This document shows, piece after piece, positions 13,207-24,230 of a stretch of 64,000 nt of DNA. A program made the translations under genes and the position numbers. The first letter of the stretch is position 1, and each line of letters begins with the position of its first letter. This DNA is from Rheum nobile. Its lineage: Eukaryota; Streptophyta; Magnoliopsida; Caryophyllales; Polygonaceae. The notes under the pieces are model-generated. The model saw only the letters and a program-made list of their open reading frames with translations. It was not told where the DNA came from and ran no database searches. The stretch spans positions 4,774,001 to 4,838,000 of the forward strand of contig WOAB01000563.1 in the NCBI GenBank assembly GCA_027886185.1. The letters run 5' to 3'.

Positions 13207-13235
13207 CCCGTACGAGGTACGGGTTCTACACTAGT
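13207..13235 (+). mobile_element. Helitron 3' terminus (hairpin plus CTAG)
   Basis: CCCGTAC-GAG-GTACGGG forms a 7-bp stem with a 3-nt loop at 13207-13223. A 7-nt spacer TTCTACA follows, then CTAG at 13231-13234 and host T. This matches the diagnostic end of plant Helitrons. An equivalent end with identical spacing is on the minus strand at 23519. Confidence 0.7.
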
Positions 13236-13623
13236 AAGGTAATTAAAATTGTGAACTTAACAGTCTTATATAATATATTCTGACATAAATTAAAATACAA
13301 GATTAATCATAACCAGTTCATGAATAGAATTATAATTAAGAAAAATTTAGAAAAATAAACGGCTTGAATTGCTGGTCCGCTAATTTCTCCCCCCTCCCAA
13401 ACAAGGATATGAATCGTATAAGTAGAAATCGCCGGTTTTGATTACAGGCCGGTCCGGTTCGGATTACATGACTGCAAAAAGAGAACTGCCCATGTGCCAT
13501 CCATAATAAAGTTAATTTATGAAACTAAATTATATTTGTACGCAGTAATACATCTAGCAATGCTGCATCATTATATCGTATGATTTGTCATACAAATACG
13601 TTGGACTTTGTAATCATAGTTTC
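13236..13623. other. 3' flank of the ERF gene
   Basis: About 390 bp of AT-rich DNA between the Helitron end and the ERF stop codon. It should contain the ERF 3' UTR and polyadenylation site, but no signal could be placed with confidence. Confidence 0.4.
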
Positions 13624-14070
13624 TTATTTCTTATATCCGCTCTCATCACATTCAAGTAGCTCCTCCAACACCTTATCATCCAAGTACTCGAACTCGAAAA
13701 CTTCTTTTCCATGCTGGACATCCGACATGCTATTATTCTTCCTTGAAGACGACGAGGATGAACCCCAATAAGTAGCCGAACCACCTCCGCCGCCACCACC
13801 ACCACCTCCTCTGGCTACAGATGACATGACATACTCTTCGGGGAAATTAAGGATAGCATATTGGCCCCTCATGGCAAATGCGGCCCTATCATAGGCCCTA
13901 GCAGCCTCCTCAGCCGTGCTAAACGTCCCGAGCCAAACCCGAGCGCCTTTTCTGTTCGTGTCCCGAATCTCCGCCGCATACTTGCCCCACGGACGGCACC
14001 GGACACCTCGGTACTTGACGTCTTCTCCATCACCACCCCCACAAACTCCGGTAGGGTAGCCTTCAGCCAT
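13624..14070 (-). CDS. AP2/ERF transcription factor, small ERF95-98-like
   Basis: This intact, intronless 148-residue protein is a nuclear DNA-binding activator of the ethylene-response-factor family. Residues about 19-77 form one AP2/ERF domain that begins YRGVRCRPWGKYAAEIRD and includes the WLGTF and AARAYD motifs. The Ala and Asp of AAEIRD are the ERF-type (not DREB-type) residues. The Cys after RGVR occupies a position usually filled by Arg or Gln. A run of ten Gly follows (about 87-96), then Ser-rich sequence and a C-terminal EDLL-type activation motif EVFEFEYLDDKVLEELLE (about 123-140). One AP2 domain, small size and EDLL place it near Arabidopsis ERF95-98, which bind GCC boxes in defence, ethylene and salt responses; the exact orthologue is not decided. 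The ATG at 14070 is the only sensible start. Surrounding DNA is all transposon or AT spacer. Confidence 0.92.
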   Translation of the reverse strand: MAEGYPTGVCGGGDGEDVKYRGVRCRPWGKYAAEIRDTNRKGARVWLGTFSTAEEAARAYDRAAFAMRGQYAILNFPEEYVMSSVARGGGGGGGGGGSATYWGSSSSSSRKNNSMSDVQHGKEVFEFEYLDDKVLEELLECDESGYKK

Positions 14071-14420
14071 ATATATACAAGTTAAGCTGTCAAGTGTTGT
14101 GTTTGTAGTTAAGCTTGAACTAATATTGCATGCATGTTTTTTAGTGATATATGATCACTAGCTTGTCTATATATATATACATGTAGGAAAAAGCTAATGT
14201 TGACAATTGTAATTAACTAACTAGTTACCTTTAGGTGCTACGTAGTAACTGTGGTGGGGCTGTATGATGCCACGTGGAATATCATTTGAAGGTCAATTAT
14301 TGTCACGTGCGTATATAAGATCTAGAAGGTTCTATGGGTGGCCATAGTTTATTCTTAGCTAGGTAGCTAACCAGCCAGTCGTTCGATGTATCTGGATGGT
14401 CAAGGTGGAGGCTTTTAATT
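14071..14420 (-). promoter_or_regulatory. ERF promoter with two G-boxes and W-box cores
   Basis: Upstream of the ERF start (higher coordinates), a TATA-like run TATATATATA lies at about 14168-14178. Two perfect G-boxes CACGTG lie at 14271-14276 and 14304-14309, about 200 and 235 bp upstream of the ATG. GGTCAA at about 14291 and 14398 reads TTGACC on the gene strand, a W-box core. This suggests bZIP/bHLH and WRKY input. Functional use is inference. Confidence 0.5.
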
Positions 14421-15425
14421 TTGGGTGATGTTTGAAAATAAAAGTTTAACGGTCTACTTATTTCTCCCTTTGAAATGATATCCACCAGTAGTACAAAAGT
14501 ATCTGTATGGCTGGCTTGAAAGTTTTTCATTTATATCTGTGTCGGGTGTTTCAAGTTGTTGGATCGCTAAATTTATCGGTTAATCGGGTTTGATTATGGC
14601 GGGTTTGGCGTGAGTTCTGATCAACCTAACGAATAAAAAATATCCAATTTTTAACTATATATTATGTTGTTAGTACAATCTAATATATATGTTTCTTATA
14701 TATATAAGTAAAGAACACTTTTTATGAAGATTAGGTATTACGAAATGAGATCAATAATTAATTATTCCTGAGCAATAAATCTTGATGATATTAAGTAATA
14801 TAACATTATAGTCATTTCTGGATCGCAATAATCGTTTATAAGATCGTTATAAACGTATGTGAAATTGAAATCGCATAAATTCTGTAGCGGGTCTTTATTT
14901 GATCAATTATAGTCTTACCACCTCTAATGAGATCAAACCTAGGATTGAGGGTCGTTCTACCCTTTTAAAATCATAGAATTATTATAATCGTAGATTCGGA
15001 TCAAAATTATGATAAATTTAAATATACTCAAAACCAAACTTTTCTTAAACATTTTGGGTATGAAATTCTAAACCTCAATAAAAAATCATTTTTTGTATAA
15101 AGGGATGTACGTTTATACTTGAATTATGTATATATAATCAGTGGCGAATACAGAATTAACAGAAATAGTTAGAGGACGGTTAGAAAAAAAAATTGGGTTA
15201 TTTTTGGGTTAGGGTGTGTGATGTGCGTATAACCTTTGTCTCTCGTCTTCTTCGTTATTGGGTGTTCTTTCTTTGGCCGAGGCACTCAGATTGTATATAT
15301 AGATACTTGATAATTTATTTTTTTAAGAAAAAAGTATAAAAATAATATTATTTTATTATATTTCAAAGCAATTATGGACTATAAATCTCGGATAATTTAA
15401 AAATTAAAGGTAATATGACATATAT
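14421..15425. other. AT-rich intergenic DNA
   Basis: No gene or clear repeat is visible. At 15139 the string CAGTGGCGAATACAG resembles the start of some hAT MITEs, but no matching inverted end was found within the next kilobase. Confidence 0.5.
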
Positions 15426-16285
15426 TGGTTTGTCAAGAGTTTGTATTACATCGATCAATTTATTGATGTGGGTGATATTTATTTTTTAAACAACCACCCT
15501 TTAGTATAATAGAATACAAAAAGTATTTAAAAACAATATATTTTTATGACTTTTTTGTCATTTTTTATAAAAAATATTAATTGCGACAGCATGTTTTTTA
15601 AAGTTCTTAGCACATACTCTCACTTATATATATATGATTTGTATATCTAGTAGGCCTAATTGAAATGTTAACACATCATATATTAGACCCGACAATTATA
15701 TAAACACATTTTAATCAAAATCTTCCATTAAAAGACTAAAATATTCAATAATATTTATAAATTATCTTAATGATATTGGGGTAAGTGGAGATAAAGAGGG
15801 TCACTGGACCCATAACCCCCCGTCAAGAGTTTATATTACATCGATCAATTTATTGATGTGGGTGAATTTTTTTTGTAAACAACCACCCTTTAGTATAATA
15901 GAACACAAAAAGTATTTAGAAACTAGATTTGTGTCATGTACTTATTAATTGGAGGAATATATTTTTTTATGAATTTTGTATCATTTTTAATAAAAAAAAG
16001 TATTAATTGCGAGAGCATGTTATTTAAAGTTCTTAGCACATACTCTCACTTATATATGATTTGTATATCTAGTGGGCCTAATTGAAATTTTAACACATCA
16101 TATATTAGACCCGACAATTATACACATTTTAATCAAAATCTTTGATTAAAAGACTAAAATATTCAATAATATTTATAAATTATCTTAATAATATAGGGGT
16201 AAGGCGAGATAAAGAGGGTCACTGGACCCAGAACCCCCCTGTCAAGAGTTTATATTACATCGATCAATTTATCGATGTCCACATG
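15426..16285. repeat. Tandem duplication at the copia 3' end
   Basis: The phrase GTCAAGAGTTTATATTACAT (first copy TTTG) recurs at about 15432, 15822 and 16241, giving periods near 390 and 419 bp. Each repeat includes ATCGATCAATTTATTGATG, which on the minus strand corresponds to the last codons of the copia polyprotein, followed by a G-rich tract. The unit may be a partly duplicated 3' end or LTR of the copia element, but TG...CA ends could not be placed. Confidence 0.65.
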
Positions 16286-17290
16286 TTTTGTATGCTCATG
16301 AAAACATGGGTTTGCCACCATTTGCTAGGCAGCACGATTGTCACATAAGAGTGTAATGCGAAGAGGAACACTAAGATGTAAGTCACGGAGAAGATAACTC
16401 ACCCAAACTAACTCAGATGTGGTCATGGACATGGCTTTGTATTCTGTCTCGGCAGAGGAATGTGACACCATAGATTGCTTCTTGGTTTTCCTGAAAACCT
16501 AAGCATGACCAAGAAACACACAATAACCTATTAAATAATGTTGTGTAGTGAGACGAGATCCCCAATCAACGTCAATTAAACCATTCACTGTCAAAGTGGA
16601 TCACACATGGTAAAAAATGCCCATCGCCTTTTAAGTAACGAAGCACATGATGTGCAACCTGTAAATGTGAAGTATGGTGTTGTGAATCAAATTGGATAAG
16701 ATGTTGCACATTTTAAGACAGAGTAAGACGAGTCAGTGAGAGGTAGAGAAGACGCTGAATTAAGTGTCTACATTGTTTAGGATTAATCAAAAGAGTACCA
16801 TCATCAAGTCTCAACTTGAGACCATTTGGTAAGGGAAACTTGGCAGTTTTGGCATCCAACATCTTGGCATCCTTTAAGATATCCAAGATGTACTTACATT
16901 GACTCAAACTAACCCTTTTGTTAACTTTATACGGTTCCATCCCCAAGAAAATAGCAGGCAACACCTAAATCTTTGATGATGAATTGAGTGTGTAAAGAAA
17001 CCTTCACAATCTAAATTTCTAAAGAATCATCCCCATTAGTCAAAATGTCATCCACATACACTAGGGTAGTAGTGAAGGATCCATGAGTAGCTTTAATAAA
17101 CAAAGAGTAATTTGCTTTGGATTGTGAATAACCCAAGCCAACCAATAAATTCCATTGTCGTGATACTTGCTTGAGGCCATAAACGGACCTAGGTAGATTG
17201 AAAATGTCACCTGTCTTTCCATGATCATAACCTTTTGCCAAATCCATGTCAAATTTCCTCATCCAAATTCCCATGAAGAAAGGCATATTT
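16255..17290 (-). pseudogene. Ty1/copia reverse transcriptase-RNase H remnant
   Basis: On the minus strand, 17286-17011 encodes part of a copia reverse transcriptase: FDMDLAKGYDHGKTGDIFNL, SVYGLKQVSRQW and the catalytic YVDDIL motif. 16964-16713 continues the RT C-terminal part. 16450-16255 encodes an RNase H tail ending in a KHVDIDKLID-like terminus. Stops and frameshifts separate the pieces, so no functional protein is made. In intact elements the enzyme copies retrotransposon RNA in cytoplasmic particles. Confidence 0.85.
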
Positions 17291-18925
17291 CAGATCTAGT
17301 TGATGAATACCTGATCCCTTTGATGTGGCCATAACAATCACCAAACACACTGTAGGTAGTTTAGCATCAGGGGAAATGTATGTTTATAATCTTTTCCTAA
17401 TTTATGGCTAAATCCCTTCGCCATCAATCTAGCTTTATACCTTTCTACATCTCCATTAGGCCTAAACTTCTCCTTATATACCTATTTAGACATAATGACA
17501 TGCTTACCACCAGGGAGAGAAGACAAACACCATGTGCCATTTGTGACAAATGCCTCTAGCTCTTTTTTCATGCATCGATCTGTCTAGGATCTTTACTAGC
17601 CTCATCAAAATTAGAAGGTTCACGAACTGTCAACACATTAGCCAGGGAAGCAAAATAATCATGTGGAATTGTGTTAACAATCTAATCATGATGCCAAACA
17701 GGATTTGTGGTTAATTTGTTAGATTTTCTCAAAACAGTTGGCTTAGAGGTAGACACAACTCTAGGAGAAACCAATTGAGAAGAACTATTTGAGGATGAAT
17801 GGGAAGAGATGTTTGACAAGGATGGAGAAAAGTTTGTAGTGTAATTAAGATTAGGTAGAACAGGTGATTAAAATCATAATCATCATCTGTAGATATAGGT
17901 AAGTTGAAAGAGGTAGGGGGTGAAGTAGGTGTAGGGGAAGAAGTGAGATAAGGAAATATATATGCTCATGAAACACTACATCTTTGCTGAAACACACTGT
18001 CTCAATTTGAATATCAAAAAGTTTATAACCCTTTTGACTGGGAGGATAACCAATAAAAAACACATTTCCTTTTCCTAGGTTACATGTTCTCACTTTCTCT
18101 AGAAGCAACAAAGGCATAACATAGATAGCGTGGCTTAAAAACTAATACCTCAAAAGGTCTTTCCTAACCAAGTTTAGAAATTAGCATTTTGTTAATTACT
18201 TGAGTAGCTGTCAAAACACAATCTCCCCAAAACTTCATAGGTAAACCAAAGTGAAATCTGAGTGCTCGAGTTATGTCAAGCACATGCATGTGCTTACTTT
18301 CAACCACCCCATTCTGCTCAGATCTATAAATCATGCTCCTATGATGCACATCCAAGCCCAAGAAACAAATTTTGACATTCCATATTAATATTTTCTAAAC
18401 CATTATCTAATCAAATGGTCTTAGGAAACACCCCAAAGTGATTCTGAACATATTGGAAAAAAGATCTCAAAACTGAACAAACCTATTGTTTTTTAGGCAT
18501 AAGATATGTCCAAGTAGCTCTGCTGTGATCGTCCACCATTGTCAGGATATAAGATGCTCCATTCAAAGCAAGCACTTTGTATGTACCTTGAAAATCCATA
18601 TGAACCAAATCAAAACAACTATTCGCATACTATCACTAGGTGAACAAGGCACCTTTTTGAAATTTGGCAATAGAACGTGTTTCACAAAAAAAATCATTAC
18701 TCTATTTACCTTGGCAACCAAGCATATGTAACATCCTTGAAACTGAAACGTGTCCCAACCTCCGATGGAAGAGATTACAATCAAAATGTCCAACTAAAAC
18801 ACAACTTATTTTTTTTGTTACAGAAGAAATATGTAACTTTGCATCTACAACTTTCTTAGATTGAATCCTATATAAGCCTCCCACGCCTCGTCCTTTTGCC
18901 ACATATATTTTACTCAAAAGATTCT
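17291..18925 (-). pseudogene. Ty1/copia integrase remnant
   Basis: On the minus strand, 18917-18702 holds the GAG-pre-integrase zinc region (LYRIQSKK, HRRLGHVS). 18361-18164 holds the end of the integrase core (SEQNGVVESKHMHVLDITRA, PMKFWGDCVLTA). 18117-17851 holds the C-terminal part with GYPPSQKGYKLFDIQ. The order gag, integrase, reverse transcriptase, RNase H is diagnostic of Ty1/copia. Multiple stops and frameshifts show long inactivity. Confidence 0.85.
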
Positions 18926-19386
18926 GTAGTAAGCAACAGTCCTAGTAAAAGGTGCACTCATGTGCCCTGAATCAACCAACTTACTCACTTACAACAAGTT
19001 ATATTTAAAATCTTGCACACACTACACATCTTTCAAGATCAAATCATCACTTAGTTGAACATCTCCAATATTTTGAACACCCTTTGTACTCCCATCAGGC
19101 AATCTGATGCGAATAACATATGCCAAAGTCTTAGGATGCAACAAAATATTATAATGAGATGTCATGATCATATCCATTATCTACAATCAAATCATTATTA
19201 CTATGTTGTGATGCATTCAAAACAGAAATTGATACACCTGCAAAGTGATATTTAATTGGCATTTCTAGTCCTTGCTACAACATGCATTGCATTCTCGGAG
19301 CGAAAAGCTCTCATTACTTCCTCACAAGCACTGGATAAGTTGGACACTGCATGAGCTAACTGCTTATTCGTTCCACTCCTTGTATC

Positions 19387-19990
19387 TCAACCAACCTTAA
19401 TATCAATATGTGTATCTGCAATGAAGTTCATGTCATCATCAACAAGAGTTGCAGCTCTGAAATTCTGCTTTCCTCTCTTGCCTTTATACCAATCGAGAAA
19501 GCCTATAATGTCAAAACAATTTTCCATGGTATGGCCTTCCTCCTTATAGTGAGTATAATACCTCTTCTCATAACCACGTGATCTCCTATACTCACATTTA
19601 TCACCTCCAGAATTGTTATTCCTTTGGCTCCTCTCTAATTCTCTACTTACCATCTAGAACTTTTCACTTTGAATTGCCATAAAATCCACTGGCTTTGTAA
19701 GTATAACATTAGTTAATTGTTTTGTTTTTTCAACTTGTGTAACTAGGTGGTAAACCTTATTAATGAGGCAAAAGCTCCATGAATAATATTTGACTTTTGA
19801 CAAACTCGAAGTCTGAGTTCAATCTCATCAAAAATTACATCACCTTAACCTGATTATTCTTCTCTAATACTTTAGTCAACACACCATGATTTGATCCAAT
19901 TCCACCACAAGTACATAAGGGCATAGAAGTTAAATTTTCCAACCCATCCCAAACGTTCTTCAGTCTCACATAGGTTATTTAACTCAGGAT
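19387..19990 (-). pseudogene. Ty1/copia gag remnant
   Basis: The 19653-19387 frame contains a decayed CCHC zinc knuckle: THYKEEGHTMENC keeps the GH and the final Cys but both first Cys are now Tyr. Upstream (19990-19680) degraded gag text is readable on the minus strand, including LKNVWDGLENLTSMPLCTCG and a FLMRLNSDFEFVKSQIL-like stretch, typical of copia gag. The homology stops near 19990, so the element is 5' truncated and has no 5' LTR. Confidence 0.75.
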
Positions 19991-20937
19991 TTTAGGATTG
20001 GATTGTAAGAGGTCATTTGGAGAGAATCATAAAATCGGACCGTTTCATGAAATATTCACTATATTAACATAGATGGTTATTTTATTTTATTTTTATAAAA
20101 TTCATAGTTGATGGGAAATGTCCAGAATAGGATAGTTTAATGCGTGAAATATTCGATTAGCTAAAGTCGAATTTCACAAAATTGAGCAAATGTTTTGCTC
20201 TTTATTAAAAGGTCACTACTTTCCTTTACTCTTTTATATAACATCACAAATTTTTTGTTCATGAAATCACATCAAAATTTCACAAACCACCCATAATATA
20301 TGGTTTTATCACAAAAGGGGAGGGAGAGAGAGATAGTTTTAACAATTTTATAATATTTTGTGAAAAAGAACTTATGTTATAAGTGATTGTATAAAAAGTT
20401 TAAGTGTAATAAAGAAATGAAAATAAGGGTGATTTTTAATGAAAAAGGGTATTTTAAAAAAATATTGGTTGATTTTGTGAATTTTTTTTACTAAAAATGC
20501 AAGTTTTTGGGCCATTAATTATGTTCTATAGTATAATTGGGACTTGAAATTGGTTTTAAAATGCCCAAAACACAAAAAATACAAAATTTTACGATTACGA
20601 TTATGTACGATTCTACACGATTCTGATACAATTTTAATGTTATTCTGATGTAAAATGATTTTACACCGATCTAGAACCTTACCCCGACCTTAGGTCGTAA
20701 AATCGTACGATTCTACGAGTTGAATTGCAATTATAGTAACTATGTCTCACATAAGACTTAGTAACAATAAGGCTTCCTTTACTTACTTGAGGCAATTCTA
20801 TTGGAGTAGATAAACGAATGGTCCGCTACTCTGGTGATATCTCTCGCAAATCTCTAGAAACAACAAGCGAGTTGAATCATTATTGATGAACTTCATCGAC
20901 ATCTCAAGAGTCATCGAGTTCATAATCCAGCACACAA
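19991..20937. other. AT-rich spacer
   Basis: No open frame or repeat is recognised. The stretch 20575-20730 is rich in ACGATTnnACGATT-like low-complexity text. Confidence 0.5.
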
Positions 20938-21198
20938 TCATGGAATCACATCTCTTCCATCTCTATACTCTTGAGAATTGCGATCTGGAATCATCTCAAT
21001 GTCAAGCTTAACTTCATTTTGGACATTAACACCATTCTCAGTTGGCGGCTCAATAGCAGGCAATTCCCTCCAACAAAGAGAATATTCATCATGTTCATCC
21101 CAATGAAGTCCTTCATGACTAGTATCGCTTGTCACCATAACTTGAAACTCCGAACACTGCTTATATTTTATCATACCGTGTTCTAGATTTTGGTTCAC
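20938..21198 (-). pseudogene. Unrecognised ORF fragment next to LTR-like DNA
   Basis: An 86-residue frame, acidic and polar, with no motif I recognise. Its composition (Asn/Gln/Glu-rich with a PPTENG stretch) resembles the variable linker after copia integrase, but that is a guess. It adjoins an LTR-like sequence on the opposite strand, so it may simply be chance. Confidence 0.25.
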
Positions 21199-21319
21199 TT
21201 TCTGGTTTGTGTGGGCTTAGCCCGCCATATGGGGTGATATGGGCTATCTCGTCTGACTTATCGGCCTTAAGGCATTTTGTCAAGGGTCAACTAGTCTAGG
21301 CGTTGCACTTGAGGGGGCG

Positions 21320-21505
21320 TGTGAAGATAAAAGTCATCCTACATCGGAGGTTGGGACTAAACATGACATGTATATAAGCTTGGTGGACTATTCTCTTATT
21401 GTCAATAGATTTTAAGATGGAATCCTAATGGACTTATATACTATGCTATATGGCGTGTTACGCTTTGACGGACACATCGCCCGTAATTGGCCCATCAAAC
21501 ATTAA
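21320..21505 (+). repeat. Possible copia-type LTR fragment
   Basis: A polypurine tract GAGGGGGCG (21311-21319) is followed by TGTGAAGATAAAAGTC, a short CCTACATCGG...TTGGGACT motif and a TATATAAG box near 21371. This arrangement is common at copia LTR starts. The 3' boundary (about 21505, ...CATCAAACA) is uncertain, and no partner LTR is in the window. Confidence 0.4.
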
Positions 21506-21648
21506 CATTTACATATCTTGAGTATTAATTACATTCAACCACCCTTGATTATTTAACTATGTTTTGTTCATAATTCACTATCCGCGTTCATCCGCCTAAA
21601 AATGTTTATAGTATACAAGAAATGTCAAAATACCCATTCATACATTTA

Positions 21649-21789
21649 GTCTGTTTGGATGACATGCCATAATGTCTTATTGACATGCCATAATGTCTTA
21701 TTAACATTATAATGTCAAATTTGGCATTAAATCCGATCCTGATATCTCATACCAGATAAGGCATTATGGTCTGTAATCCAAATAGACCA
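21649..21789. mobile_element. Tourist-like MITE
   Basis: Terminal inverted repeats GTCTGTTTGGATGACA (left) and GGTCTATTTGGATTACA (right, inverted) continue into CCATAATG on both sides. Flanking TTA occurs at 21646-21648 and 21790-21792. Size (141 bp) and TTA duplication fit a PIF/Harbinger Tourist element. Inside, GACATGCCATAATGTCTTAT is tandemly repeated. Confidence 0.6.
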
Positions 21790-22040
21790 TTAACGTTTGT
21801 ATACTTGTGTTATTGTTAGTTATCGAAATATAAATTTGATATTGCATATACTTTTCATGTTTTAATAAAAGTAAAAATTATGACGAATTATAAATATATA
21901 TATATATTTTATATATAAGAAAGATAGTTTGATGTCCAAACAAACCTAAAATATCGAAATTCATCCGACAAAAGTCAATAAGAGAAATACACTAAAATAA
22001 ATAATATTTATTTTTAACATCATGTGATATTATATAATAT

Positions 22041-22803
22041 GGGAAAATATTTCACGAGGATAGGAGCTTAAGAGAGGAGTGAGGACACCCCAGATTTGTC
22101 GGATCAAGAAACCAAACCGTCTAGACTACGAAGGCAAAAAATTCGTGAAAAAAACATGTATCGTGTGCACATGCATGTTATTTCGTATGCACATAAACGT
22201 TGTTTTATATGCACACATACATTGTTTTCATTTGCACACACAGGTCATTTCTATATGCACACGTATGTTATTTTTGATTTTCATACATATGCACACATGT
22301 TTTTCGTACGCACTTTTAGGTCATTTTCGTATGCACACATAGGTTATTTTTATATGAACATAGGCTATATTCATAGGTAATATACACATGTACACAAGTG
22401 TTGTTTCACATGCACACCTATGTTGTTTCACATGCACACCTATGTTGTTTCACATGCATACATGACACATAGCACGTAGTGCATTTCATATGCACAAATA
22501 GGTCATTTCACATCCACACGATAGTATATTTCACTGCACACGGTAGTGTTTTCATATGTACACATTTCTTTATTCTATATGAACGTATGTGTTTTATATA
22601 TGCACACGATAGTGCATTTCACATACACAACAATATATTTCACATAAACACATATATATATTGTGTGTGCAGGCGAATCCATTTTTCGCGTATAATTAGG
22701 CTATACTGTATTTTAAAAATGCGCTCCGTTTTCTTCTCATCCGGTGACTCCGGGACATTCTCACTCTTCTCCTAAGCCTCTATCCTCACCAGATCTTTTC
22801 CAG
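22041..22803. mobile_element. TIR element with internal minisatellite
   Basis: Left end GGGAAAATATTTCAC-GAGGATAG-GAGCTTA and, inverted, right end CTGGAAAAGATCTGGT-GAGGATAG-AGGCTTA form imperfect terminal repeats of at least 45 bp. TATAATAT is duplicated at 22033-22040 and 22804-22811. Long imperfect repeats and an 8-9-bp duplication suggest a Mutator-like or hAT-like non-autonomous element. Frames inside are translations of the minisatellite. Confidence 0.6.
22160..22670. repeat. ATGCACACATAGG-type minisatellite
   Basis: About 18 irregular copies of a 20-35-bp unit based on CATATGCACACATAGGTTAT and CATATGCACACGATAGTGTA fill the interior of the TIR element. Open frames covering it consist of repeated His/Cys/Ile-rich text and are not believed to be genes. 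Confidence 0.75.
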
Positions 22804-22811
22804 TATAATAT

Positions 22812-23518
22812 TACTTAAGATGAGGGCCGGTTTTTTACTTTACCCTTAAAATATGCCTTTACCATGCAGTTTTTTCTCGTCGCACGTGTGCAGTTCACCA
22901 ACGTGATAAAATAATATTGTTGTCTTATTTTGACCGAAATGTAGAAATTAAATTGAATTATCATTGCAATTTATCCTTTTGCTCGACGTAGGAGCAGCCG
23001 TTTGACTACACACTAAGCAAACCGGAATATACATCAAGTGTTTAATTTAATATATTTAATTTTGCAATTGTTTAGAACTAAAGATTAGATATTTTGAATT
23101 AAAAATTGCTCTCTAGATCGAAAGCTAAAGTAGTAGAAATGAAAAAAAAGGAGGTCATAGAGAAGTAGGCAATTGTGGGACAGGTCATATATATATATGG
23201 AGGTAGGTAGTGATTAATTATGTGGCTTCAAGATTCGACAAGTCGTGCACGGTGCATCACAAGATTACAATAAAAAGGAAAAAGAATGAGAGAAAATATT
23301 AATTAAAAAGCCAGGAAGGACATGAAAGATAAATGATAATTGGATAACGTATAACTATAGTAGGAAAATGGAAAAAAAAAACACAAAGTTATAAACTAAA
23401 AAGAATATGAATTTTTTAGAATTGACACAAAGAATATAAATTATTGACTTATATATCGTAAATAATACAGTTAATTTTATGTTAAACTTTCATAAAAGTG
23501 TCGAGTTTTCAATTATAA
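22812..23518. other. Spacer without recognised features
   Basis: About 700 bp of AT-rich sequence between the TIR element and a minus-strand Helitron end. No gene or RNA was recognised. Confidence 0.5.
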
Positions 23519-23546
23519 CTAGTTCAGAACCCGTGCCATGCACGGG
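23519..23546 (-). mobile_element. Helitron 3' terminus on the minus strand
   Basis: Read on the minus strand: CCCGTGC-ATG-GCACGGG hairpin (7-bp stem, 3-nt loop, 23546-23530), spacer TTCTGAA (7 nt), CTAG (23522-23519) and host T. Its geometry is identical to the plus-strand terminus at 13207-13235. The element body should extend to higher coordinates and would be the host of the LINE insertion at 23711. Its 5' end was not found. Confidence 0.65.
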
Positions 23547-23834
23547 ATATTTTTATTGAAGTGATGTTTTAGCATAACTTTAACATCACTTTTATGTGTA
23601 TATCTGATAAAACTATATGTTAAAGTGATGTATTTCTATATAGTTTATGAAGAAATATTAATCATAAACTCACAATATTAGTAAAAAAAGAAGAAAATTT
23701 GAACAATATTTTTTTTGAATAGGTAAAAATTAGACTGAAAAATCACAGAAGAGCCGATTTCTCAGTCTATAGCATCCTTTCGGATGAGAATTACAAATTC
23801 TAAATTAGTTCGAATATCTTCCAAGGAACTAAGC

Positions 23835-24230
23835 TAGACCTCATTTGCGATGAAGTCGGCCACCACGTTTGTTTCCCGAAAGACATGGAAAATATGCACT
23901 GAAGAGAAAAGTTGTAAAACACACAGGATATCAGAAATTAACATTTCAATATCCCATGGACAGTGCCAGATTTGTTTTAGGACATTCACAACGGTCAGGT
24001 TATCGCATTCTAGATGAATGTCAGTAATGCCTAATTCATAGGCCTTTACTAGGGCATTTCTTACTGCAAGCGTTTCTGTTTTTAGGGGGGTTGAGGTACC
24101 ACATTTATCCCCGAAGAGAAAAATTGTTTCACCTTTGTTGTTCCTGAAAATGTAGCCAAAGCTAGATTCACCATTTGTTTTTGTTGATCCATCAGTATTG
24201 ATTTTAATAATTTTATCTGGAGGTTTTTTT
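23835..24230 (-). pseudogene. LINE ORF2 RNase H domain, still open
   Basis: No Met starts it, but the minus-strand frame from about 24200 to the stop near 23835 is uninterrupted. It reads as a type I RNase H domain: DGST at the start, KTETLAVRNAL (Glu), IHLECDNLTVV (Asp) and ETNVVADFIANE (final Asp). This C-terminal RNase H is known from a subset of plant L1-type LINEs and degrades RNA in RNA-DNA hybrids during retrotransposition. It is the C-terminus of the broken ORF2. Confidence 0.8.

Larger units (their letters stand above)
3160..13234 (+). mobile_element. Candidate Helitron, multi-headed, with nested insertions
   Basis: The left edge reads A|TCTATATATATATATTAAAGC, a Helitron-type 5' start. 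The right edge has a 7-bp stem hairpin (13207-13223), a 7-nt spacer and CTAG|T (13231-13235), the expected 3' terminus with insertion between A and T. The interior contains a tandem array (3175-9553), an LTR-element fragment, a palindrome block and a possible solo LTR. No Rep/helicase gene is visible, so it would be non-autonomous. The two ends may belong to different insertions; pairing them is inference. Confidence 0.4.

Noticed and set aside
3160..13234. Autonomous Helitron with Rep/helicase
   Set aside because: No frame with HUH or helicase motifs was seen on either strand of this interval.
15139..15155. hAT MITE start CAGTGGCGAATACAG
   Set aside because: No matching inverted end or 8-bp duplication was found nearby.
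22096..22380. Repetitive His/Cys-rich frames
   Set aside because: Translation of a minisatellite; adjacent frames look equally repetitive.
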